DNA of 16,365 bases from Phoronis ovalis (lineage: Eukaryota; Phoronida; Phoronidae): assembly GCA_028565635.1 (NCBI GenBank), contig JAOXYB010024014.1:1-16365 (forward strand), read 5' to 3'. The translations under genes and the position numbers were made by a program. A model generated the notes under the pieces. The model was not told the origin of the DNA, made no database searches, and saw nothing but the letters and a program-made list of their open reading frames with translations. Positions 9,701 through 16,365 of this stretch are shown here, piece after piece. Each line of letters begins with the position of its first letter. Position 1 is the stretch's first letter.

Positions 9701-10057
9701 AAAAATCTTTACTATCTTATAGATAAAGACAACTTTACAATCCACTGTAAGTCTACCATTTTCTTTTTAAATGAGAGATAGCTAGGGCACATATTGTATT
9801 TAAGGTATGCAGAGACAACCTGTATTTCCATCATGAAAGATCTGCTGTGATTAGAAAATCAGATAGAAGTAATTAAATACTATCCAACCTGCTTTCGGAT
9901 ATGTGATCAGAAAAATATCATCATCTTTAATTTGAAATTGTTTGACTTGATCCAGTATTTCAGGTGGGCTATATTCAAAGAATAGTATTCCTTCATATTC
10001 GTGTTCTCCAGGCAATGTGTGGCTGAACTTGGAGTTGGACATGATTTCTGCAAACAT
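6663..10057 (-). CDS. SULT: Cytosolic sulfotransferase, SULT1-like, complete six-exon gene
   Basis: Seen: exons 10057-9889, 9674-9451, 9181-9052, 8469-8372, 8104-7930 and 6772-6663 join in phase into 301 residues with no internal stop. Known family residues are all present: PAPS loop TYPKAGTTWL with catalytic Lys55; catalytic base His115 in VIKSHL; 3'-phosphate ligands Arg137 and Ser145 in [16 protein letters not shown] at 264-266; dimer motif KxxxTVxxxE at 272-281. Each lies exactly seven residues beyond its position in human SULT1A1 (K48, H108, R130, S138, R257), so the core has no insertions or deletions. It transfers sulfate from PAPS to a hydroxyl or amine of a small molecule in the cytosol; there is no signal peptide or membrane segment. 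The substrate cannot be read from sequence. A second ATG at 10042 would give 296 residues, closer to the family length of about 295. Confidence 0.95.
6773..7929. other. Sulfotransferase intron 5, 1.16 kb
   Basis: AT-rich with no exon seen on either strand. It contains a near-perfect short palindrome at 7316-7338. Reading on past the exon 5 donor gives only six more codons (DIFYVI) and then TAA at 7907-7909, so an unspliced transcript would be truncated. Confidence 0.6.
7316..7338. repeat. 23-bp palindrome in intron
   Basis: AATTTCTTTTT followed directly by AAAAAAGAAATT. The arms pair almost perfectly, but low complexity makes a chance origin likely. Confidence 0.6.
7930..8104 (-). CDS. SULT: Sulfotransferase exon 5: MKNNPMTN region and RKG loop
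   Basis: 58 codons plus one base. Acceptor TTATTCCAG, donor AAAAG|GTGATA. It contains [22 protein letters not shown] and DISPLLRK. The Arg-Lys of the PAPS-binding RKG loop are its last two codons and the Gly spans the intron. Confidence 0.93.
8372..8469 (-). CDS. SULT: Sulfotransferase exon 4: GSWFD segment
   Basis: Phase 1 in, 0 out. It encodes [15 protein letters not shown] and [11 protein letters not shown], the substrate-side helix and the YEDMK strand of SULT enzymes. The acceptor is a tandem CAGCAG; the first AG gives Thr-Glu at the join and the second gives Lys. Confidence 0.93.
8470..9051. other. Sulfotransferase intron 3, 582 bp
   Basis: No exon was seen. The stretch from about 8820 to 9035 is richer in GC and CpG than its surroundings and may be an old inserted repeat. 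No ends or target duplications could be identified. Confidence 0.4.
9052..9181 (-). CDS. SULT: Sulfotransferase exon 3: 3'-phosphate-binding motif
   Basis: Acceptor TTTTTCAG, donor CATA|GTAAGT, phase 0 in and 1 out. It encodes [20 protein letters not shown], which carries the Arg and Ser that hold the 3'-phosphate of PAPS, then [13 protein letters not shown]. Confidence 0.95.
9372..9445. repeat. 74-nt pure pyrimidine/purine simple repeat
   Basis: An uninterrupted C/T run of (CTCC)n and (CT)n on the + strand, hence (GGGA)n(GA)n in the sulfotransferase transcript. It begins at intron base 6, just after the donor GTAAC. It includes G-runs spaced 1, 1 and 5 nt apart, which meets the usual G-quadruplex pattern, and could also form triplex DNA. 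Confidence 0.95.
9451..9674 (-). CDS. SULT: Sulfotransferase exon 2: rest of PAPS loop and catalytic histidine
   Basis: Acceptor ATTTTAG, donor TGCAAG|GTAACG, phase 1 in and 0 out. It begins with [10 protein letters not shown], the rest of the PAPS-binding loop, and contains [13 protein letters not shown] with the catalytic His. Confidence 0.95.
9889..10057 (-). CDS. SULT: Sulfotransferase exon 1 (first coding)
   Basis: It encodes the N-terminus through [12 protein letters not shown] and ends one base into the Gly codon; donor GCAG|GTTGGA. Ala replaces the more common Ser after the catalytic Lys, as in some vertebrate SULT1C enzymes. The first ATG is at 10055-10057 and a second at 10040-10042. 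Between them TTTGCAG (ending 10048) resembles an acceptor, so a 5' non-coding exon may splice in and make the second ATG the true start. Confidence 0.85.
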
Positions 10058-10474
10058 AATTTTTCGTCTCCTTTAATTGATATAAAAACAATACATCACA
10101 AACGTTTTTTCCAATATAACAGAAGAAAACATTTCTATAAGCCAAAACATATCACTCTGCCTCATGATTGTACACCCGATACACTCTATGTTACTAGTAA
10201 ACCTCGAGACTCAAGCATTACACGTGTATAACCATAACAAACAGAAATAGGTCAAAAGGTCAGGGTTGTGATAACTTTTAAAATATTTAGTTTCGAAGTA
10301 AACGTATGCTTTTGAAATAATTCATCTAAATGTATAAATAAATTTATCGACATAGTTTAAATTGTTTTTAGTTTAATCTTTCCAGAAAAAATTATCGATT
10401 TCATTTGTTTAACTATGCATACGACGTGCGCTTTTACAAAAATATCCAACTCCGCATCTATTAAAGCTTGAAAA
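10058..10474. promoter_or_regulatory. Divergent promoter region between sulfotransferase and RSF1
   Basis: 417 bp separates the two start codons, with no exon identified. It should hold both transcription starts, or at least that of RSF1. Visible elements are a perfect E-box palindrome CACGTG at 10221-10226 and TATAAATA at 10333-10340, about 135 nt upstream of the RSF1 ATG. Neither is proven. There is no CpG-island-like composition. Confidence 0.5.
10433..10463 (+). repeat. 31-bp direct repeat, copy 1 (RSF1 leader)
   Basis: Matches 11277-11307 at 26 of 31 positions, with an identical 14-bp core AACTCCGCATCTAT. It ends 11 bp before the RSF1 start codon. Confidence 0.75.
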
Positions 10475-10622
10475 ATGGCTGACACACCTGAACAAAGCGC
10501 TTGCTTTGCGAATCCAGATTTTGCAGTGATATGTTCTTTTTTGCAACGTTATGGAGGATTTCTTGGTTTACCCGACATATCTACTACACAATTACTAGAG
10601 GATATTGAAGATTCTAAAGGAG
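10475..10622 (+). CDS. RSF1: RSF1 exon 1: start and DDT region
   Basis: 49 codons plus one base, donor GGAG|GTATAG. After 13 residues it reads PDFAVICSFLQRYGGFLGLP, very close to the vertebrate RSF1 N-terminus. The next exon restores Val in the same position as vertebrates, which supports this donor over read-through to the TAA at 10682-10684. Confidence 0.92.
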
Positions 10623-13600
10623 GTATAGAAGTAGATTCATTTAATATATCACATCGCACCTGCAGTTGTGCAGTTCATCATTAAATGACAGTTCAGTTGA
10701 CACTCTCATTTTAACTAGTCATGATTATCTGACAACAATTTGTCGGGACTGCAGTCTTCGTTTCTAATTTAAGGAAACCGATTTATAAACGCAAACCCAT
10801 TTATCAAGGTCTTCAAAACATTTTATATAGACTTTATTACTACGTTGTTTACATATGTCCGTGCTGTGCTATGCCTTGATTAGTTGATATCATGAAGAAT
10901 ACCGAACTATGCATGCGTGTTAATACTATTCAGAGTTTAATTTACATGTTCATAGTGGCATTTGCAAAACGCAAAAAGTACTAAATCCAATCAAACGCAT
11001 AATATGTTAAAAGCATAGAAAATAGTGAATCGTAAAAATATTTAAAGCTAATTTGTATTAGTGCCAAGTTACTGTGTATTTTTTCTGTTGCAAAATCTTA
11101 AAGCTATATTATTTTTTGAAATTTGTTTAATAATGCATCCTACTTTATGGTTCAGCGGATTAAAATTAGTAAAATGATATCAGTTTAAATGGAAAATGCT
11201 ATTTTTGACTTGTCTCTTTTACTGCACCATTGCATTGTTATTACATAAAGACATAGATGAAATACTCTAAGTAGTGTTATCAAAAACATCAAACTCCGCA
11301 TCTATAACCTACCTACTTGCACTTTCTAAGTCAATTTTGGCAAAACGACTCAAATACCTCTCCTTCTGACTTCGCGTATATGCAGTGGTTCCAAGTATAT
11401 TCTTAAGTACCTATTCTCTGTACCTTATTTCACACTTTGTATTATACAGTTCGTAATAATATCCATATAATTTCCTGCTGCATCCTGCCACTAATGAGTT
11501 TCCTAACATTGGCAACTGGATTCAATCATTTTAAATTTAAAACCCATCAATCAAGCATTAGCTACACATTACATTAATGTGCATTGATGCGTTAATACTA
11601 GGAAATCAATATTTGTATGGTTATATTTAAATATCTCACCTTTTGCTGAAATCTTAAATTTTCAAAATATCTATATATGTGAAATGGTTACAACATTTTT
11701 ATATAACGAAAATTGCATAATACAGGAAATGCAAATAGGATGCATATTATGATTGATAGAGAGATTGCATAATTAAAAACTTATTGTAATTAGATATATA
11801 ACTAAACGGCGAATGAAGATTGTATTTTGAAAAGACAAGTTCTTTAAATTTTACACATATATTAATAATAATATTAAAATATTTATGAAGTACAAAAATC
11901 TAGTACACTTTTTGATTGCGTTACTACATCGAGATTCAAAAAACTAACAAATGACCTCAAAGGTAAATAAAATGACAAAATTATATAAGAAGTTATAGAT
12001 ACAAAATTTAAGTAAAACTCATAAAAGTATTTAATGTCTTTAGTCTCTATTCAAATTAAGAAAAAATACATAAATGACCTAAATTTATAATAAAAATATT
12101 ACAATCATGTAGAGTCAAAATTTGTATAAGAATAGAAAATCTAAATTTACAAATTAAAATAAATTAGAAAAGATTTATAATCATTATTATAATGAAAACT
12201 GTATTGTGATTCTGTAAATCCAGTTGTATATGTTTATTTTCAGTGTGTATTTTTGTATTTTGTAGTAAGTGAATTATTGCAACAAATTCACATATTTCTT
12301 ATGCGAAGAACATGCAAAAATATTCATCCAGATAAATGGCAGAAGCATCTCATTAAGGTAATAGACTAACCAGTCGTCACATATATTTTCCTTGGAACTT
12401 GATACTTTTCGTACATAAATTGCAAATAATGTGTGAAACTTGCGATGTCTGATCCAGGCAACTACACTACGGAACAAAAGGTTATATAATCTTACTATTT
12501 TAGATTATCATATTATTTTCCTTTTAGATAGTTTCAACAAATAATTCGTAAACTTCAAACAAATAAAAGGTTAACTATCCATTACTGGGTATTATTACAT
12601 TTTGTATCATTTACGTCTAAAATATATTGTATTTTTTAAGTTGATACTTCATATTATTTTAGCTTTGCTATGAATTTTCCGAAGTGGATGCATGGGAATT
12701 TGAAAGAAGAGGTTACAGGAAATTACAAGTTGCCACAAAATTAAGAATATTGAAGGTAAGCATTGTAAAATTACAACTCTCCGTGGTGTCACTAGTGGTT
12801 TCAAAACTTACAATGGATTGGTTGTATTGCCATGCACTTGATGGTGCTTGCGCTCAAGCCCACACCTTCCCAGAATTCAACATTTTGCGAATCACCGGTT
12901 ACACTGTTCTTCCTACACTCATATGATGAATCATTAAAATTTAGTTGCTTTTAGCAGTTAAGTTAATTGATTGTTTTTTTTTGTTTGGTACATATAATGT
13001 TCCGAATTGTTTTGTATAAGTGTACAGTAAGGTGTTGAAAAAATTCGCACTTTCTGTGATTTTTCGAGTTTAGCTTTGAAATTGAAAAGAAACTAAGTTT
13101 CTGTAGGAGAAATTATAATTTCAATTTGTGCGCTTGTAAGTTGTTGTAAAAAGTTGGCAGATTTTGCGTTTTGTTTTTGGGCTTTGTAAGACTTACTGGC
13201 ACCCGTGCATTGTCTGCTTAGCGAAAGATATCGCTCATCAGTTTATCTTTCCTATGCATTTTATCTATATCGTAACACTAACATATTAAATACTGTTATA
13301 AACTTCAGATGTTAACTATTAAGTTCAAACTGTTTTGAAATTGCCAGCTTTTTCGATACCTTACTGTAAGAAGTGGATTTCTTCATTGTGACTAGCAGTT
13401 TTTATTTGAAGATTGAAACTAACATGCCTGGTTAGGGGCTCGGGATACAAAAAAAACAACAACTGTGATTTGACTATAACCTTCATTATTAATAAAAACC
13501 AAAATGAAGAGATAGACATATAAAAGTATCATTTGTGAAAAGATTATACTTTAATGTTAATGAATCCATAGGCAAAAGGTTGAAGATAATTCTAATGATC

Positions 13601-15862
13601 GGATGAATATCCATATCACCTTTCGCAAAAATTCTGTTTTTCAGAAATTTTAATTTTCAAAAAAAGTAGGTAAAAAAACCCTTGCACCTATAAAGCTAAA
13701 ACTTGGCAAAAATTATCGTTATATATAGATCTACAAAATTATATCTCAATTTTTAAATTTAAGCTTTGTTTAAACTTATGACTTTTCAAAGTTTAAAGAT
13801 TAGGATTTTGCTGATGTGACCCTTAAATTTAAATAATTTATAACGAAGCAAAATTTAAAAAATCTGAGACAGTTTTTTAGACATATATGTATAGCTCAGT
13901 TATGCAAAATTTCTGCAAAAGGTTATAGATGCAGGAGATTTTGACTTACTTTTTTTAAAAATTAAAATTCGAAAAACGCTACTCAAAAATGGCTTTCATC
14001 GGATCATATGATCGAGTTCAAAATATTTAACCTCAGGATTTCTAAAGTTTAGAGTATTCACTTTTTAAAAATATATACTTTTATATGTCTTTCTCCTATT
14101 TGTATCGAGAGACCCTAAGTAAATCAGTTTGCAAATATCATATTTTCATTTCAGAATCTTCTAGAACGTCAGTTTGACTGCAATAGCAAGTTCCATGAGA
14201 AAATCTCTGAACTAGAACCAGAGGAGTTGCGGTTTTTACCAATTGGTCGGGATAAAAGAGGCCTGGTATACTGGTATCTCGTTGATAATGATAGTAACTT
14301 ACAGATTTATAGGGAAGAACAGGATGACATGTGTGCTGAGACATGGCAGATTGTCTGCAGGTGGGTGCTATGTAAAAGGCAGTGTTAGATTCTGACATAA
14401 AAATTAACAAACAAAGGACCAATTATGACACAGTCAGAGTTCCAGATTAGAAAACCCCATATTGTTGACCAAAATATTAGTAAAATTGTTGAAAAAAATG
14501 TATAAAACTTGGTGTCGTTTCATCAATATTTACTGCTGTGTTTGTTAATTCCCTTGTATTACGTGTATCTTATACGTATTGATCCTCAAACAGAGGATAT
14601 GATTTTCCCTGAGAACAATATGCTCCTAAAATGACCGAAACAACTGAAATGACAGCTGTAATATGTGCCCATGGATGGATACTGTTGTGTAGTTTTTTAT
14701 GCTAATCTCTAACAAGTATTTTTACCGCTAACTTTATTAAACTGTTGCAATCTTTTTCGTTCTCAGGGATAGAGATGAATTAGCTGGATTGGTTTCAACA
14801 TTGGAGTCAGACAAAAATAGCAATCCAACTCCAGATGAGGGCAGCAGGGCTCCAACACCTTGTGTACAGGGTAAAATACTCTTTTTGTCAGAATGGATGT
14901 TCGTATAATTTTTCATCTGTACAAATGTGCAGATCATGTGACCACAAGGGTCATGTGACACAAATAGACCACATATAAGACAAACTTTAAAAAGAGATAT
15001 CAGCCTTTACCAATTGTATCACTAATAGCAGCAACCAAAAACTCATTGTTTTTCTTTTTCTTCATGATCTTTAAGGTGTGCAAAGAAGAGTCCTATGTAA
15101 ATGGTGTAATGACATTCAGTGTGATGTCAACTCTTGTTGTAAGTCTAAAATGGTACTACATGCTCATCACCAGAAATGTCTGTTTCAGGAATAAAGCAAG
15201 AAAAAGAAGAGAATAAAGAAAATACTCAAACAGCATGCAAAAGTGAAAAGTTAGAAATGGACCAAGAAATAAAAAATGAAGATAAAGAAATAAAACTGGA
15301 ATCCAAACAAAAGCTAAACACAGACATTAAGCAGGATCCTGCTCAAGAGTCGGGAGATAAAAATAAAATGGAAGGTTTAGAAACTAGTGACTACAGTATG
15401 GAGGATAATGATAAGAATACTATGGTGGAACAATCCAGTGAAAATGCTGATTCTGATATAAAACAAACTGAAAATGACAAAGATGATCACAATGTTAAAA
15501 CGAGTTATAATGAAGAGACAAAGAGTGCAGATTCACTAAGTTTGGATGTAGATAAAGACGAACATTCTGATGACGAAACAAATGTACGGGAACAGACAAC
15601 TGTAGCAAGCAAAAAGAAAAAGCAAGCAAAAACAAAAGCAACCAAGGAAAAAACTCCCCAAAGGGAAACTAACGACCAAGATGAGGTAGAAACTCCACGA
15701 AGAAGTTTACGAGCTCGCAAGACAGTTATAAAGGAAAAAGAAGCGGAGAAATCTGAGGAGGATGACTTACCATTAAGTAAGATGAAAGGAAAACAATCTG
15801 GTAAAAGAGATGGAAGTAGTGAACAGAAATCATCTAAGAATAAGAAACCTACAAAGAACAAG
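10475..15862 (+). CDS. RSF1: Remodeling and spacing factor 1 (RSF1), 5' part
   Basis: Seen: exons 10475-10622, 12266-12357, 12663-12755, 14155-14360, 14767-14870 and 15189-15862 join in phase into 439 residues. Residues 14-30 (NPDFAVICSFLQRYGGF) and 51-111 (VSELLQQIH; DKWQKHLIK; WEFERRGYRKL) match the DDT/WHIM-type N-terminal region of RSF1. Residues about 139-180 (LPIGRDKRGLVYWY, then YREEQDD) match the WSD/WHIM2 motif. A charged disordered tail begins at about 200. Known: RSF1 pairs with the ISWI ATPase SNF2H to form the RSF nucleosome-assembly and spacing complex in the nucleus; this N-terminal part binds the ATPase and linker DNA, and a downstream PHD finger binds histones. The PHD finger and C-terminus lie beyond the right edge. 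The start is the only in-frame ATG giving the family N-terminus, in context AAAAATGG. Confidence 0.93.
10623..12265. other. RSF1 intron 1, 1.64 kb
   Basis: No exon was seen. It is very AT-rich from about 11640 onward. It holds the second copy of the 31-bp repeat. First introns of widely expressed genes often carry enhancers, but no specific site is recognisable. Confidence 0.6.
11277..11307 (+). repeat. 31-bp direct repeat, copy 2 (RSF1 intron 1)
   Basis: Partner of 10433-10463, 844 bp downstream, with 26 of 31 matches. The flanking sequence is not shared. Confidence 0.75.
12266..12357 (+). CDS. RSF1: RSF1 exon 2
   Basis: Acceptor ATTTTGTAG, donor AAG|GTAATA, phase 1 in and 0 out. It encodes SELLQQIHIFLMRR and NIHPDKWQKHLIK, aligned in order with the vertebrate RSF1 helix that ends WEKYLIK. 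Confidence 0.9.
12358..12662. other. RSF1 intron 2, 305 bp
   Basis: AT-rich, ending in ATTATTTTAG. Nothing else was seen. Confidence 0.6.
12663..12755 (+). CDS. RSF1: RSF1 exon 3: WEFERRGY motif
   Basis: 31 codons, phase 0 in and out, acceptor TATTTTAG, donor AAG|GTAAGC. LCYEFSEVDAWEFERRGY followed by RKLQVATKLRILK corresponds to the WHIM1 segment of RSF1 (vertebrate WEMEKKGY). Confidence 0.94.
12756..14154. other. RSF1 intron 3, 1.4 kb
   Basis: Half of it is the foldback element at 13432-14118, which ends 36 nt before the acceptor TTTCATTTCAG. The rest (12756-13431) shows no exon on either strand. Confidence 0.65.
13432..14118. mobile_element. Non-coding foldback (long inverted-repeat) element, MITE-like
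   Basis: The ends are inverted copies: 13432-13451 (TTAGGGGCTCGGGATACAAA) pairs with 14099-14118 at 17 of 20 positions. Further matched blocks follow inward: 13511-13529 with 14075-14093 (18/19), 13595-13606 with 13996-14007 (11/12), 13644-13668 with 13947-13970, 13681-13696 with 13921-13935, and about 13735-13768 with 13843-13875. The arms are thus about 280-340 bp around a loop of about 75 bp. The left arm has about 50 extra bases near 13452-13505. There is no coding capacity and no clear target-site duplication. Such elements are usually moved by a transposase encoded elsewhere; the superfamily is unknown. Confidence 0.78.
14155..14360 (+). CDS. RSF1: RSF1 exon 4: WSD/WHIM2 motif
   Basis: 68 codons plus two bases, acceptor TTTCAG, donor GCAG|GTGGGT. 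It contains ERQFDCNSKFHEKI, LPIGRDKRGLVYWYLVD and YREEQDDM, which align with the vertebrate RSF1 block PIGRDKDGLMYWY. In ISWI-partner proteins this motif packs with the DDT/WHIM helices. Confidence 0.95.
14361..14766. other. RSF1 intron 4, 406 bp
   Basis: No exon or repeat was seen. It ends in CGTTCTCAG. Confidence 0.6.
14767..14870 (+). CDS. RSF1: RSF1 exon 5: end of folded domain, start of disordered tail
   Basis: Phase 2 in and 1 out. (R)DRDELAGLVSTLES matches vertebrate RSF1 NRNELAETLALL. It is followed by a Ser/Pro/Thr-rich linker with TPDE and APTP. Donor CAGG|GTAAAA. Confidence 0.9.
14871..15188. other. RSF1 intron 5, 318 bp, with a possible cassette exon
   Basis: It ends at CTGTTTCAG. 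Inside, a strong pyrimidine tract and AG at 15075, then 63 nt, then a perfect GTAAGT at 15139, look like an exon; see findings. Confidence 0.5.
15189..15862 (+). CDS. RSF1: RSF1 exon 6: long charged disordered region
   Basis: 224 codons, phase 1 in and 0 out, donor AACAAG|GTAACA. It is dominated by Lys, Glu, Asp, Ser, Thr and Gln with almost no aromatics. The first 45 residues hold four SUMO-consensus sites (IKQE, IKNE, IKLE, IKQD), acidic stretches follow, and then basic stretches (SKKKKQAK, TPRRSLRARKT). Vertebrate RSF1 has a similar acidic/SUMO-rich tail and an LRRSPR motif before its PHD finger. Read-through past the donor would stop at 15896-15898, so the gene is taken to continue beyond the window. 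Confidence 0.9.
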
Positions 15863-16365
15863 GTAACATATCAGCATGTACTGTCCAACATACATTAACT
15901 ATTGTTTTTGTCCTTTAGATTTGCTTTTTCTTCAGGTTTTGTATTTTATTTATTAGAAGGTTTTATTACATGTGTTTCCTTTCTAAAAACCTAGTGTTCG
16001 TTGAAATGAGTGAACATTTCTGCAGAATTTAATGTAATTCTGCAAAGCATGACATGTTGGTATTTTTAACTGGACGAGTTATATTCACACATTTCAAACT
16101 ACGGAGAAGTTAGGGTAGTTGAATCTGTGTGCTGAAAATGCTTTGAGATGTCAAAATCATGCAAAAAATGGAACATAAAACAGATCGAAATTTATGATTT
16201 TAATAGAAAAATGTATTAGTATTTGTGATTTATATGACGCTTTTTATGCCCATCACTATGTAATAGTGAAAGGGCATATAGTCGTACCGCATGCGGCGTC
16301 GGCGTATGTACCCTTTTCTTTGTGTTGCTATAACGGCTTCAGCTTTCGTCAGATCATCTTCGTAT
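15863..16365. other. RSF1 intron 6 (right end cut by window)
   Basis: No further exon was seen. AT-rich up to about 16235, then an abrupt shift to CpG-rich sequence that belongs to the edge repeat. Confidence 0.55.
16245..16278. repeat. Perfect compound hairpin, probable edge of a dispersed repeat
   Basis: TATGCCC pairs with GGGCATA and, inside it, TCACTAT pairs with ATAGTGA around a GTA loop. That is 14 of 14 paired bases, with one unpaired base on one side and two on the other. The sequence to the right (16279-16365) is CpG-rich, unlike the intron, and runs off the window. Confidence 0.8.

Noticed and set aside
12684-12926. 80-codon + strand frame starting MDAWEFERRGY
   Set aside because: The first part is RSF1 exon 3 entered at an internal Met; beyond 12755 it is read-through into the intron past a perfect donor.
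15505-15861. 118-codon minus-strand frame rich in Ser, Phe and Leu
   Set aside because: It is the reverse complement of the Lys/Glu-rich RSF1 exon 6, a common artefact of A/G-rich coding sequence.
1-16365. A new multi-gene defence or biosynthetic system
   Set aside because: The three genes belong to known, unrelated animal families (LRCH, SULT, RSF1) and each has its own promoter side; nothing suggests a linked pathway.

Overview
This is AT-rich animal nuclear DNA. The genes are split by short introns with ordinary GT-AG boundaries, and most introns are 0.2-1.6 kb. The gene set, compact introns and scattered repeats suggest an invertebrate, perhaps a mollusc or other lophotrochozoan. The species cannot be told from the sequence. 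Nothing prokaryotic, viral or organellar was seen.

Layout. (1) Positions 1-5489, + strand: the 3' part of an LRCH gene (leucine-rich repeats plus calponin-homology domain). The leucine-rich repeats lie off the left edge. Five consecutive exons (575-715, 1062-1170, 1391-1515, 1917-2054, 2308-2385) lead to two different terminal exons, 3977-4156 and 5376-5489. Each completes the CH domain in its own way: one adds a C-terminal membrane segment and the other ends soluble. (2) Positions 6663-10057, - strand: a complete six-exon cytosolic sulfotransferase (SULT1-like, about 296-301 aa) with every catalytic and PAPS-binding residue present. (3) Positions 10475-15862 and beyond the right edge, + strand: the 5' part of RSF1, the histone-binding partner of ISWI remodellers. 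It has a DDT/WHIM-type N-terminal region in exons 1-4 and a long acidic/basic disordered exon. The PHD finger and the C-terminus are outside the window.

LRCH and the sulfotransferase converge, with 1.17 kb between stop codons. The sulfotransferase and RSF1 are head to head, with about 0.4 kb between start codons, so they probably share a promoter region. No common pathway is evident: the three genes are a cytoskeletal/membrane scaffold, a small-molecule conjugating enzyme and a chromatin factor.

Non-coding structure: a 42-bp minisatellite in an LRCH intron; a 74-nt pure pyrimidine/purine tract starting at base 6 of a sulfotransferase intron; a roughly 690-bp foldback (long inverted-repeat) element filling the 3' end of RSF1 intron 3; a 31-bp repeat shared by the RSF1 leader and intron 1; and a perfect compound hairpin at the right edge that looks like the start of a dispersed repeat.

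The most interesting item is the pair of alternative LRCH terminal exons, apparently a tandem duplication that lets one gene make membrane-anchored and soluble forms. All exon calls come from reading splice sites, reading phase and family resemblance by eye; no transcript data or searches were available.
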